64,000 nucleotides of DNA, taken from assembly GCF_003752465.1 (NCBI RefSeq), contig NZ_RKHJ01000001.1:2418001-2482000 (forward strand). The letters are read 5' to 3'. Source of the DNA: Agrococcus jenensis (lineage in GTDB: Bacteria; Actinomycetota; Actinomycetes; Actinomycetales; Microbacteriaceae). Shown here piece by piece: positions 1 through 8,114 of the stretch (positions are counted from its first letter, which is position 1; each line of letters opens with the position of its first letter). The translations under genes were made by a program, and so were the position numbers. The notes below the pieces were generated by a model, which saw nothing but the letters and a program-made list of their open reading frames with translations, searched no databases and was not told the origin of the DNA.

Positions 1-1181
1 CGCGGCAGATCCGCGCGATCTCGCAGCAGCACCTGCGCGAGCCCGTCGAGATCACGGTGCGCGGCAGCGCGTCGACGTCGCCGAGCATCACCCAGCGCGC
101 GCTGATGGTCTCGTACCAGCAGAAGCTCGAGGCGCTCACGCGCGTGCTCGAGGTCGAGCCGTTCGAGGCGGCGATCGTCTTCACCCGCACGCGCAACGAG
201 ACCGAGACGGTCGCGGAGCGCCTGCGGGCGCGCGGCTACGCCGCCGCCGGCATCTCGGGCGACGTCGCGCAGCCGCAGCGCGAGAAGATGATCGAGCAGC
301 TGCGCTCCGGCGACCTCGACGTGCTCGTGGCGACCGACGTCGCGGCGCGCGGGCTCGACGTCGAGCGCATCAGCCACGTCATCAACTACGACCTGCCGAT
401 CGACACCGAGTCGTACGTGCACCGCATCGGCCGGACGGGCCGCGCGGGGCGCACGGGCGACGCGATCAGCTTCGTCACCGCGCGCGAGCGGCGCATGCTC
501 AGCCAGATCGAGAAGGCGACCCGCGGCACGGTCGCCGTCATGCCGATGCCGAGCGCCGACGAGGTGAACTCGACGCGCCTGACGCGCTTCGACGACGCCA
601 TCACCGCCGCGCTCGGGCAGAGCGACCGGATCGAGCGGTTCCGCGAGATCGTCGCCCACTACGTCGAGCACCACGACGTGCCGCAGGAGGACGTCGCCGC
701 TGCGCTCGCCGTCGTCGCGCAGGGCGAGACGCCGCTGCTGCTCGACGAGCGCGCCGACCGCGCGCTGCAAGCGTCGCGCGCCGACCGACCCGACCGGCCG
801 GACCGCCCCGCCCGCGCTGAGGGCGACGGCGAGCGCCGCTCGCGCCGCGGACCGTCGGATGCGACGACGTACCGCCTCGCCGTGGGCAGCCGCAAGGGCG
901 TCGAGCCGCGGCAGATCGTCGGCGCGCTCGCGAACGAGGGCGGCCTGGGCCGCGACGACTTCGGACGCATCCAGATCCGCTTCGACCACACGCTCGTCGA
1001 GCTGCCCGAGCTCGACCGCTCGCAGCTCGAGCAGCTCTCGAAGACCCGCATCATGGGTGTGCCGATCGACATCCAGGTCGACACGGGTGCGCGGCCGTCG
1101 CGCGGCGACCGCGGTGACCGCGGTGGGCGCGGGTCCGACGAGCGTCCGCCGCGGAAGCCGCGCCAGGGTCGGGAGCGCTGA
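1..1181 (+). CDS. DEAD-box ATP-dependent RNA helicase, C-terminal part (5' end outside window)
   Basis: The reading frame is open from the first bases, so the gene begins upstream and only about 392 residues are visible. Motifs I to III (Walker A and DEAD) lie outside. Visible are the second RecA-like domain with VATDVAARGLD (motif V) and YVHRIGRTGRAG (motif VI), then a spacer rich in R, D and P, then a DbpA-type RNA-binding domain starting near YRLAVGSRKGVEP, and a basic RGD/RGG-rich tail. This is the layout of DeaD/CsdA-type helicases that remodel structured RNA in ribosome assembly or cold adaptation; the exact paralogue cannot be told. The GTG at position 57 is an internal codon, not a start. 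A small unknown gene follows after 7 bp. Confidence 0.9.
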   Translation, partial: RQIRAISQQHLREPVEITVRGSASTSPSITQRALMVSYQQKLEALTRVLEVEPFEAAIVFTRTRNETETVAERLRARGYAAAGISGDVAQPQREKMIEQLRSGDLDVLVATDVAARGLDVERISHVINYDLPIDTESYVHRIGRTGRAGRTGDAISFVTARERRMLSQIEKATRGTVAVMPMPSADEVNSTRLTRFDDAITAALGQSDRIERFREIVAHYVEHHDVPQEDVAAALAVVAQGETPLLLDERADRALQASRADRPDRPDRPARAEGDGERRSRRGPSDATTYRLAVGSRKGVEPRQIVGALANEGGLGRDDFGRIQIRFDHTLVELPELDRSQLEQLSKTRIMGVPIDIQVDTGARPSRGDRGDRGGRGSDERPPRKPRQGRER

Positions 1182-1188
1182 CCGCTCG

Positions 1189-1542
1189 GTGCCCCACCCA
1201 GAAGCCCACCTGCCCGAGCCGCGCAGGCGCGCGAGCCTCGAGGTGCTGCGCGCCGAGGCCGCAGACGAGCGCTCGGTGCTCGTCGAGGAGCGCCTGCGCG
1301 CCGGCGAGGACCCCTGGGAGTTCATGACCGAGCTGCCGAGCGTCGACGAGATCGTCGTGCTGCTGCTGCGCGCCGAGCGGATCCTCCTGCCCGCCGCGGT
1401 GCGCCCGGACCACGAGACCAGCGACCGCGTGCTGCGCCGCATCGTCGACGACTACCCGCCGCTCGCCACCACCGTCTGGTCGATGCTGTCGGTGGCGGAG
1501 CCGGAGCGGGCGTGGGCGCCGCGGGTGAGTCGGGCGGGGTGA
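1189..1542 (+). CDS. Small conserved-looking protein of unknown function
   Basis: A 117-residue frame starts with GTG 7 bp after the helicase stop and ends just before a strong hairpin, so it is probably the last gene of the helicase transcription unit. The product is acidic and mostly helical, with no membrane segment, signal peptide or known motif. It contains the stretch WEFMTELPSVDEIVVLLLRA. No convincing Shine-Dalgarno sequence precedes the GTG, so translation may be coupled to the helicase. The frame continues backwards as an overlap with the helicase, but the composition looks protein-like only after position 1189. I do not recognise the family. Confidence 0.6.
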   Translation: MPHPEAHLPEPRRRASLEVLRAEAADERSVLVEERLRAGEDPWEFMTELPSVDEIVVLLLRAERILLPAAVRPDHETSDRVLRRIVDDYPPLATTVWSMLSVAEPERAWAPRVSRAG

Positions 1543-1561
1543 ACGGGCCCTGGATGCGCGA

Positions 1562-1591
1562 GAAGGGGACGACCCTGGGGTCGTCCCCTTC
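1562..1591. terminator. Rho-independent-type hairpin between convergent units
   Basis: A perfect 13-bp stem (arms 1562-1574 and 1579-1591) closes on the 4-nt loop CTGG. It lies 20 bp after the small gene at 1189-1542 and downstream of the suf operon on the other strand, so it can serve both. No clear T-run follows, as is common in GC-rich actinobacteria. Confidence 0.75.
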
Positions 1592-1635
1592 GTGCTGGTC
1601 GGGATCTTCTCAACCGTGAGGCCGGGAGAGCTCGC

Positions 1636-1655
1636 TCGCCAGATGGTGAAACCCA
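1636..1655 (+). repeat. Partial copy of the 3' end of the sufT-like gene
   Basis: This 20-bp stretch matches 18 of 20 bases of positions 1749-1768, which hold the last codons and stop of the sufT-like gene. It is probably a remnant of a small local duplication downstream of the operon. It has no evident coding role. Confidence 0.5.
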
Positions 1656-1688
1656 GATCGCTCGCTTGCGCTCGCGACGGCGTTGGGT

Positions 1689-1711
1689 CGGACGATCCAC
1701 TGGATCGTCCG
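1689..1711 (-). terminator. Hairpin downstream of the suf operon
   Basis: Perfect 10-bp stem CGGACGATCC / GGATCGTCCG with a 3-nt loop, 41 bp past the stop codon of the last suf gene. It is a likely terminator or mRNA 3' end stabiliser for the operon; no T-run is seen. Confidence 0.55.
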
Positions 1712-1751
1712 GGTCCTGCAGCTCGAGCTCACCCCGAGCTCACGCGGTTCG

Positions 1752-2084
1752 CTAGATCGTGAAACCCAACGCCCTCATCATCTCGCGGCCGTCCTCGGTG
1801 ATCCGCTCCGGACCCCACGGCGGCATCCACACCCAGTTGATGCGGAACTGCTCCACGACGCCGTCGAGCTTCTCGGCGATCTCGGTCTCGATCACGTCGG
1901 TGAGCGGGCAGCCCGCCGAGGTGAGCGTCATCGAGATCACGAGCGCGCGCTGCTCGTCGTCCCAGGCGAGGTCGTAGACCAGGCCCAGGTCGACGATGTT
2001 GACGTCGAGCTCGGGGTCGACGACATCCTTGAGCGCCTCGGTGACCTCGTCGAACTTCGTCGCGTCGATCTCGACGAGGGCCAT
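1752..2084 (-). CDS. Metal-sulfur cluster assembly factor (SufT/PaaD-like, DUF59)
   Basis: A 110-residue protein consisting of a single MIP18/DUF59 domain. It carries the conserved VVDPELDVNIVDLGLVY stretch near residues 21-37 and the cysteine motif TSAGCPLTD near residues 55-63. Proteins of this family help deliver or mature Fe-S clusters in the cytosol, typically as the last gene of an actinobacterial suf operon, as here. The ATG overlaps the sufC stop codon by one base (TGATG), so translation is coupled. A hairpin follows downstream. The family is clear; the exact biochemical role of this paralogue is less so. Confidence 0.88.
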   Translation of the reverse strand: MALVEIDATKFDEVTEALKDVVDPELDVNIVDLGLVYDLAWDDEQRALVISMTLTSAGCPLTDVIETEIAEKLDGVVEQFRINWVWMPPWGPERITEDGREMMRALGFTI

Positions 2085-2842
2085 CAGACGCCGGCCTTCA
2101 GGTAGCGGTCGTAGCCCTCGTCCTCGAGGCGGTCGGCCAGCTCGCGGCCGCCCTGCTCGGCGATGCGCCCGTTGACGAACACGTGCACGAAGTCGGGCTG
2201 GATGTAGCGCAGGATGCGCGTGTAGTGCGTGATGAGCAGCACACCGAGGCCGGTCTCGCCCTTGATGCGGTTCACGCCCTCCGAGACGATGCGCAGCGCG
2301 TCGACGTCGAGGCCCGAGTCGGTCTCGTCGAGCACGGCGAACTGCGGGCGCAGGAGCTCCATCTGCAGGATCTCGTGGCGCTTCTTCTCGCCGCCCGAGA
2401 AGCCCTCGTTCACGTTGCGCTCGCCGAACGACGGGTCCATGCGCAGCTGCTCCATGGCCGTGCGCACGTCGCCGATCCACTGGCGCACGCGGGGAGCCTC
2501 GCCCGACACCGCGGTCTTCGCGGTGCGCAGGAAGTTCGAGACCGTCACGCCGGGGATCTCGACCGGGTACTGCATCGCGAGGAACAGGCCGGCGCGAGCG
2601 CGCTCGTCGACGCTCATCTCGAGCACGTCCTCGCCGTCGAGGGTGATCGAGCCACCGTCGACGGAGTACCGCGGGTGACCCGCGATCGTGTAGGCGAGGG
2701 TCGACTTGCCGGAGCCGTTCGGCCCCATGACCGCGTGGATCTCGCCCGATGCGATCCGCAGGTCCACGCCCCGCAGGATCTCCTTCTTGCCCTGCTCGGT
2801 CTCGATGGAGACCTGCAGGTCCTTGATGTCCAGCACGCTCAT
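2084..2842 (-). CDS. sufC: Fe-S cluster assembly ATPase SufC
   Basis: A 252-residue ABC ATPase of the normal SufC length. Walker A is GPNGSGKST near residues 40-48, the signature motif is FSGGEKKRHEILQM, and Walker B is FAVLDETDSGLD. The K-rich region after SGGE is typical of SufC rather than of transporters. SufC binds the SufB-SufD scaffold and uses ATP hydrolysis to open it for Fe-S assembly on SufB. It lies downstream of sufB, sufD and a Rieske ferredoxin gene, with a 66-bp gap before it, and its stop overlaps the start of the sufT-like gene. No membrane partner is encoded nearby, consistent with a cytosolic role. Confidence 0.97.
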   Translation of the reverse strand: MSVLDIKDLQVSIETEQGKKEILRGVDLRIASGEIHAVMGPNGSGKSTLAYTIAGHPRYSVDGGSITLDGEDVLEMSVDERARAGLFLAMQYPVEIPGVTVSNFLRTAKTAVSGEAPRVRQWIGDVRTAMEQLRMDPSFGERNVNEGFSGGEKKRHEILQMELLRPQFAVLDETDSGLDVDALRIVSEGVNRIKGETGLGVLLITHYTRILRYIQPDFVHVFVNGRIAEQGGRELADRLEDEGYDRYLKAGV

Positions 2843-2908
2843 GGCGCTTCCTTCCTCGGCGGCCGAAGCCGCGCAACAGTCTCGGCTGCAGCTACTGCAG
2901 GGTCGGTG

Positions 2909-3238
2909 TCAATTCTGCTTCAGGGGGTTCTGCACGTCGACGAGCACGTCGTCGCCGTCGATGATCACCGGGAACACCGGCACCGGCTCGTAGGCCGGGA
3001 GGTTCATGGGCTTGCCGGTGCGGAGCGCGAACTGCGAGCCGTGCGCCCAGCACTCGATCGCCTCGTCCTCGACGAAGCCCTCCGAGAGCGAGATCTCGCC
3101 GTGCGTGCAGGTGTCGCCGATCGCGTGGATCGCGCCGGACGAGTCCTTCACGATCGCGATGGCGATGCCGTCGAGCTCGACCTTCATGGCCGCGCTCACC
3201 GCGACGTCGCCCACCCCGCAGGCGCGCTGTGCGGTCAT
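2909..3238 (-). CDS. Rieske-type [2Fe-2S] ferredoxin in the suf operon
   Basis: A 109-residue protein with both Rieske ligand pairs: CTHGE near residue 44 and CWAHGSQF near residue 63, spaced as in the small non-heme oxygenase ferredoxins. It has no membrane anchor, so it is a soluble electron carrier. Its start overlaps the sufD stop by four bases (ATGA), so it belongs to the suf operon. In actinobacterial suf operons such a ferredoxin sits between sufD and sufC and is thought to supply electrons for cluster assembly; that role is inferred from context. The first residues include two extra cysteine or glycine codons whose role is unclear. Confidence 0.9.
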   Translation of the reverse strand: MTAQRACGVGDVAVSAAMKVELDGIAIAIVKDSSGAIHAIGDTCTHGEISLSEGFVEDEAIECWAHGSQFALRTGKPMNLPAYEPVPVFPVIIDGDDVLVDVQNPLKQN

Positions 3239-4458
3239 GCCCCAGCCTTCGACGCGGGGGCGAGGCCGGCGCCGCGTCGCAGCTCCTCCTCGATCGCCTC
3301 GGCGAGGCGCTGCTCGATCTCGGGCACGCCGATCTTCTGCACGATCTCCATGAGGAAGCCGATCACGACGAGCCGGCGAGCCTGCTCCTCGTCGATGCCG
3401 CGCGACTCGAGGTAGAACAGCTGCTCGTCGTCGAAGCGGCCGGTCGCGGATGCGTGGCCGGCGCCGGCGATGTCGCCCGTCTGGATCTCGAGGTTCGGGA
3501 TGCTGTCGGCGCGGGCGCCGTCGGTGAGCACGAGGTTCTGGTTCTTCTCGTAGCTGTCGGTGCCGGTCGCGTCGCGGCCGATGAGCACGTCGCCCACCCA
3601 CACCGAGCGTGCGCCGATGCCCTGCAGGGCCCCCTTGTAGAGCACGTTGCCGCGCGTCTCGGTGCCCTCGTGGAACATGAACACCTGGCTCTCGATGTGC
3701 TGGCCGGCGTCGGCGAACGACAGGCCGTACATCTCGCCCTCGGCGCGGTGGCCCGCGAGGCGCATCGAGGGGTTCACCCGCACGACGCCGCCGCCGAACG
3801 AGACGACCATGTGCTTGAGGAACGCGCCCTCGCCCACGACCGCCTGGTGCGTCGAGGCGTGGACGGTGTCGTCCTCCCAGTCCTGCACCGAGATGACCGT
3901 GAGGCGTGCGCCGTCGCGGACGATGATCTCGACGTTCTGCGCGTAGCGCGCCGAGCCCGAGTGGTGCAGCACGACGGTGCCGATCGAGCCGGGCATGGCC
4001 TCGATGACGATGTGCGCGTTCGCGTGGCGGTCGGCGCCCGTGCCGTGCAGGCGCGCGATGACCGGCTCGGTCTGCTCGCTGCCCTCCGGCAGCCGCACGT
4101 GCAGCGCGTTGACGCCGCGCTTCCACGCGATGGCGCTGACGACGTCCTCGGGACGGAAGATCTCGCCGCGCACCGGGGCGTCGAGGCCGGTCGACTCGAC
4201 GAGCAGCCCCCGCTTCACGAGCGCCGCGACGTCGTGCTCGATCCCGGGCGTGCCGGTCTCGGTCTCCTCGTCGACGAACAGCGGCGCGAGGCGTCGCACG
4301 TCGGAGAGCTTCCAGTTGATCTCACGGCCGGTCGGCACGCCGAAGTCGGCGGGCTCGAACGACGTCGGGCGCTCCGAGCGCGTCTGGATCGGGACGAAGC
4401 GCTCGGCCGGCGCGGGCACGGCGCCCAGGGGGGCGGGGGTCGTGTCTGTCGCAGTCAT
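3235..4458 (-). CDS. sufD: Fe-S cluster assembly scaffold protein SufD
   Basis: A 407-residue SufB/SufD-family protein with the right-handed beta-helix core and the family C-terminus (TGRFDDEQLFYLESRG, then EEQARRLVVIGF). It forms the SufBC2D scaffold with SufB and SufC. The N-terminal 60 residues are variable and Pro/Ala-rich, as in other actinobacteria. The ATG at 4458 overlaps the sufB stop by one base, and the stop overlaps the Rieske gene by four bases, so the operon is translationally coupled throughout. Compared with sufB it lacks the longer N-terminal region, which separates the two paralogues. Confidence 0.95.
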   Translation of the reverse strand: MTATDTTPAPLGAVPAPAERFVPIQTRSERPTSFEPADFGVPTGREINWKLSDVRRLAPLFVDEETETGTPGIEHDVAALVKRGLLVESTGLDAPVRGEIFRPEDVVSAIAWKRGVNALHVRLPEGSEQTEPVIARLHGTGADRHANAHIVIEAMPGSIGTVVLHHSGSARYAQNVEIIVRDGARLTVISVQDWEDDTVHASTHQAVVGEGAFLKHMVVSFGGGVVRVNPSMRLAGHRAEGEMYGLSFADAGQHIESQVFMFHEGTETRGNVLYKGALQGIGARSVWVGDVLIGRDATGTDSYEKNQNLVLTDGARADSIPNLEIQTGDIAGAGHASATGRFDDEQLFYLESRGIDEEQARRLVVIGFLMEIVQKIGVPEIEQRLAEAIEEELRRGAGLAPASKAGA

Positions 4459-5876
4459 CAACCGACGGATCCTTCCATGCTCATCTCGATGAGCTTGTTG
4501 AGCTCGAGCGCGTACTCCATGGGCAGCTCGCGGGCGATCGGCTCGATGAAGCCGCGCACGATCATCGCCATCGCCTCGGTCTCGGCCAGGCCGCGCGACA
4601 TGAGGTAGAACAGCTGCTCCTCGCTCACCTTCGACACGGTCGCCTCGTGGCCGAGCACCACGTCGTCGACCCGGATGTCGATCGCCGGGTACGTGTCGGA
4701 GCGCGACATCGTGTCGACGAGCAGGGCGTCGCAGACGACGCTGTTCGCCGAGTGGTGCGCGTTCGCGTCGACCCGCACCTCGCCGCGGTAGCCGGCTCGG
4801 CCGCCGCCGCGCGCGATCGACTTCGAGACGATCGACGACGTCGTGTACGGCGCCATGTGGATCATCTTCGCGCCGGCGTCCTGGTGCTGGCCGGGGCCCG
4901 CGAACGCGACCGACAGGGTCTCGCCCTTCGCGCGCTCGCCCACGAGGTAGATCGACGGGTACTTCATGGTCACCTTGGAGCCGATGTTGCCGTCGATCCA
5001 CTCCATCGTCGCGCCCTCCTCGGCGATGGCGCGCTTCGTGACGAGGTTGTAGACGTTGTTCGACCAGTTCTGGATCGTCGTGTAGCGCACGCGGGCGTTC
5101 TTCTTCACGATGATCTCGACGACCGCGGAGTGCAGCGAGTCGGACGAGTAGATCGGGGCGGTGCAGCCCTCGATGTAGTGCACGTACGAGCCCTCGTCGG
5201 CGATGATGAGCGTGCGCTCGAACTGGCCCATGTTCTCGGTGTTGATCCGGAAGTAGGCCTGCAGCGGGATCTCGACGTGCACGCCCTTCGGCACGTAGAC
5301 GAACGAGCCGCCCGACCACACCGCGGTGTTGAGCGCGGCGAACTTGTTGTCGCCGGCCGGGATCACGGTGCCGAAGTACTCCTCGAAGAACTCCGGGTGC
5401 TCGCGGAGCGCCGTGTCGGTGTCCATGAAGATGACGCCCTGCGCCTCCAGGTCCTCCTGGATCTGGTGGTACACGACCTCCGACTCGTACTGCGCGGCGA
5501 CGCCGGAGACGAGGCGAGAGCGCTCGGCCTCCGGGATGCCCAGCCGGTCGTACGTGCTGCGGATGTCCTCGGGCAGGTCCTCCCAGGTCTGAGCCTGGCG
5601 CTCGGTCGACCGCACGAAGTACTTGATGTTGTCGAAGTCGATGCCGGAGATGTCGGCACCCCACGTGGGCATCGGCTTGCGCTCGAAGAGCTGCAGGCCC
5701 TTGAGGCGCCGCTCGAGCATCCAGTCGGTCTCGCTCTTCAGCTCCGAGATGTTGCGGACCACCGCTTCGCTGAGCCCTCGCTTGGCGACGGCTCCAGCCT
5801 CGTCGGAGTCGTGCCACCCGAACTCGTACTGCCCCAGGCTCTCGAGCTCTGGCCGGTCGATCAGGACGTCAGACAT
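4458..5876 (-). CDS. sufB: Fe-S cluster assembly scaffold protein SufB
   Basis: A 472-residue scaffold on which nascent [4Fe-4S] clusters form. It holds the SufB hallmark region [10 protein letters not shown], the beta-helix core and the C-terminal [20 protein letters not shown]. It is the first gene of the suf operon. A GTG at 5891 is in frame, but the ATG at 5876 is preceded by a strong ribosome binding site (AAGGGGGAG with a short spacer) and gives the usual N-terminus MSDVLID, so it is preferred. No sufS, sufU or SufR-type regulator gene is visible in this operon or directly upstream, where ctaA is divergent. Confidence 0.96.
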   Translation of the reverse strand: MSDVLIDRPELESLGQYEFGWHDSDEAGAVAKRGLSEAVVRNISELKSETDWMLERRLKGLQLFERKPMPTWGADISGIDFDNIKYFVRSTERQAQTWEDLPEDIRSTYDRLGIPEAERSRLVSGVAAQYESEVVYHQIQEDLEAQGVIFMDTDTALREHPEFFEEYFGTVIPAGDNKFAALNTAVWSGGSFVYVPKGVHVEIPLQAYFRINTENMGQFERTLIIADEGSYVHYIEGCTAPIYSSDSLHSAVVEIIVKKNARVRYTTIQNWSNNVYNLVTKRAIAEEGATMEWIDGNIGSKVTMKYPSIYLVGERAKGETLSVAFAGPGQHQDAGAKMIHMAPYTTSSIVSKSIARGGGRAGYRGEVRVDANAHHSANSVVCDALLVDTMSRSDTYPAIDIRVDDVVLGHEATVSKVSEEQLFYLMSRGLAETEAMAMIVRGFIEPIARELPMEYALELNKLIEMSMEGSVG

Positions 5877-5953
5877 CGCTCCCCCTTCCACATCGTGTGC
5901 AACCCGGCGGTGCTCCTCGGCATTCCGCGCGAATCCGAACCGCCGCGCTCAGC

Positions 5954-5959
5954 CATACT
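5954..5959 (+). promoter_or_regulatory. Possible -10 element for ctaA in the sufB-ctaA divergent region
   Basis: The 138-bp region 5877-6014 separates the divergent sufB and ctaA genes. CATACT at 5954-5959 is the most -10-like hexamer on the ctaA strand, about 55 bp before the start. No convincing -35 is visible and no SufR or other operator was recognised. Confidence 0.25.
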
Positions 5960-6014
5960 TGTAGGGCCTTCGCACATGCCTCGCCGCTGTCAGCGGCATG
6001 GGGGTTCGGAGCCG

Positions 6015-6980
6015 ATGGGCTCTCCCACATCCTACCGCGAACGGCATGAGAGGTGCATCTTGCTCGAGCGCTCGCGGAGCCTCATCATCGCGGCATGGGC
6101 CACGCTCGTGTCCCAGATCATCATCGTCGGCACGGGCGGTGCCGTCCGCCTGACGGGATCGGGCCTCGGCTGCTCGGAGTGGCCGAACTGCGTGCCGGGC
6201 TCCTTCACGCCGGTCGCGGCGCAGGGCATCCACGGCATCATCGAGTTCGGCAACCGCGTGTGGGGCGGGATCGTCGTGGCGATCGCGCTCGTCATGCTCG
6301 TGCTCGTCATCCGCAAGGCCGCCGGTCGCACGAACATCGTGCTCGCGGCGATCGTGCTCGGCCTCACCCTCGCGCAGGCGCTCATCGGCGCGGTCGTCGT
6401 GTGGATGTCCCTCCGTCCCGACACGGTCGGGATCCACTTCATCATCTCGGTCGTGCTCGTCGCCGTCTCCGCGGTGCTCGCGTGGCGCATCGTCGTGGGC
6501 ACGCCCGGAGCTCGCACGGCGCCGCGCTGGCAGTCGGCGCTCGTGCACTCGATGACGGCGGTGCTCGCGGTCGTCGTCTTCGTCGGCGTGCTCACCACCG
6601 GCTCGGGTCCGCACGCGGGCGACGGCGGCGCAGCGCGCAACGGCCTCGACCCGGCGATCATGCAGCACGTGCACTCGTGGCCCGGCTACCTGCTGCTCGC
6701 GCTCATCGTGGCCGTCGTGGTCGCCGCTGCCGCGCGCGGCCCCCGGCGGCACCTCGGCTGGTCGCTCGCGCTGCTCGGCGCGGTGCTCGTCCAGATCGTC
6801 GTGGGCATCGTGCAGTCGCGCATCGGCCTGCCGATCGGCCTCGTCGGCATCCACATGGTGCTGTCGGTCGTCGCGACCGCGATCGCGGTCGCGACGGTGC
6901 TGTCGCTGCGGGGCACGGCGGATGCAGCCCTGCCCGCGGCTCGGGACGCCGCCGTCGTGCAGGGCCGCGTCGACGCGTGA
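6015..6980 (+). CDS. ctaA: Heme A synthase (COX15/CtaA family)
   Basis: A 321-residue membrane protein with about eight hydrophobic helices. Conserved histidines sit in the repeated helix motifs GIHGIIEFGNR, GIHFIIS, HVHSWPG and GIHMVLS, which bind heme b and heme o. A cysteine pair lies in LTGSGLGCSEWPNCVPG, in the first extracytoplasmic loop, as in Bacillus-type CtaA. The enzyme oxidises heme O to heme A for the aa3-type cytochrome oxidase. It is paired with ctaB nearby (8115-9059). I chose the ATG at 6015, preceded by CGGAG at a suitable distance; an ATG 39 bp upstream would add a poorly conserved basic leader. Confidence 0.94.
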   Translation: MGSPTSYRERHERCILLERSRSLIIAAWATLVSQIIIVGTGGAVRLTGSGLGCSEWPNCVPGSFTPVAAQGIHGIIEFGNRVWGGIVVAIALVMLVLVIRKAAGRTNIVLAAIVLGLTLAQALIGAVVVWMSLRPDTVGIHFIISVVLVAVSAVLAWRIVVGTPGARTAPRWQSALVHSMTAVLAVVVFVGVLTTGSGPHAGDGGAARNGLDPAIMQHVHSWPGYLLLALIVAVVVAAAARGPRRHLGWSLALLGAVLVQIVVGIVQSRIGLPIGLVGIHMVLSVVATAIAVATVLSLRGTADAALPAARDAAVVQGRVDA

Positions 6981-6996
6981 TGGCAGGATCGGGCGC

Positions 6997-7971
6997 ATGA
7001 CCTCCACCCGCCCGATCGACGGCGCGATCGGCGCCGCCCGGCACGGCGCGCGCCTCGGCGTGCTCGACATCGGCTCGAACACCGTGCACCTGCTCATCGT
7101 CGACGTGCGGCTGGGCGGCAGGCCGATCCCGCAGCGCTCGCACAAGCTCACCCTGCGGCTCATGCGCTACCTGCAGGACGACGGCTCGATCAGCGACGAG
7201 GGCGTCGATGCGCTGCTGGCGGCGATCGGCGAGTGCGCCGCGATCGCGCGCAGCGAGCAGCTCGACGACTTCGTCGTGATGGCGACGAGCGCGCTCCGCG
7301 AGGCCGCGAACGGCGAGGAGGTCGTCGCGCGCATCGAGCGCGAGGCGGAGGTGACGCTCGACATCCTCTCGGGCGCCGACGAGGCGAGGCTCACGTTCCT
7401 CGCCGTCCGGCGCTGGTTCGGCTGGTCAGCCGGCCGCATCCTGCTGCTCGACATCGGCGGCGGCTCGCTCGAGATCGCCTCGGGCATCGACGAGGAGCCC
7501 GACGTGGCGATCTCGGTGCCGCTCGGCGCGGGCCGCAGCACCGTCGGGTTCTTCCACGCCGATCCGCCGAGCGCCGCCGACCAGCGCGCGCTGCGCATCT
7601 ACGCGAAGGCGGTCCTCGACGACGCCGTCGCGCAGGTCAAGCCCTTCGGCCGGCCCGACCACGTGATCGGCTCGTCGAAGACCATCCGCTCGCTCGCCCG
7701 GCTCGCGGGCAACCTGCTGCCGGGCGTCGGCGACGCCGATCGCGCCGTGCTCACGCGCGCGCAGCTCGACGACTGGGTGCCGCGGCTCGCGCGCATGGAC
7801 GCGAAGTCGCGCGCCGCGCTGCCCGGCATCACGCCGGACCGCACGTTCCAGATCGTCGCCGGCGGCATCGTGCTCTCGGAGGCGATGCGCGCGTTCGGCG
7901 TGCGCGAGCTCGACGTGAGCCCCTGGGCGCTCCGCGAGGGCCGCCTGCTGCAGATGCTCGACCGCGTCTAG
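6997..7971 (+). CDS. Ppx/GppA family exopolyphosphatase
   Basis: A 324-residue protein of the ASKHA fold. The phosphate-1 loop LGVLDIGSNTVHLLIVD is near residues 15-31 and the second loop LLDIGGGSLEIASG is near residues 150-163. The length covers only the two Ppx/GppA domains, without the HD-type C-terminal domain of E. coli Ppx, which matches short actinobacterial Ppx1-like enzymes. Members release phosphate from polyphosphate or convert pppGpp; the choice cannot be made here. It starts 16 bp after ctaA. A CAGGAT hexamer lies 7 nt before the ATG, so a separate leaderless transcript is possible. Confidence 0.88.
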   Translation: MTSTRPIDGAIGAARHGARLGVLDIGSNTVHLLIVDVRLGGRPIPQRSHKLTLRLMRYLQDDGSISDEGVDALLAAIGECAAIARSEQLDDFVVMATSALREAANGEEVVARIEREAEVTLDILSGADEARLTFLAVRRWFGWSAGRILLLDIGGGSLEIASGIDEEPDVAISVPLGAGRSTVGFFHADPPSAADQRALRIYAKAVLDDAVAQVKPFGRPDHVIGSSKTIRSLARLAGNLLPGVGDADRAVLTRAQLDDWVPRLARMDAKSRAALPGITPDRTFQIVAGGIVLSEAMRAFGVRELDVSPWALREGRLLQMLDRV

Positions 7972-8114
7972 CGGCGACGCCGACGGCGAGCAGCGCGCCG
8001 CCGGCCACTGCGACGCCGCGTGCCCGATCGGGCTGAGCCCGACGCCGATGCCGCATCCGGCACGCCTCGGCGCTCAGGCCGATCGACGTCACGCCGCCCG
8101 GCGCGAGTCGGCCG

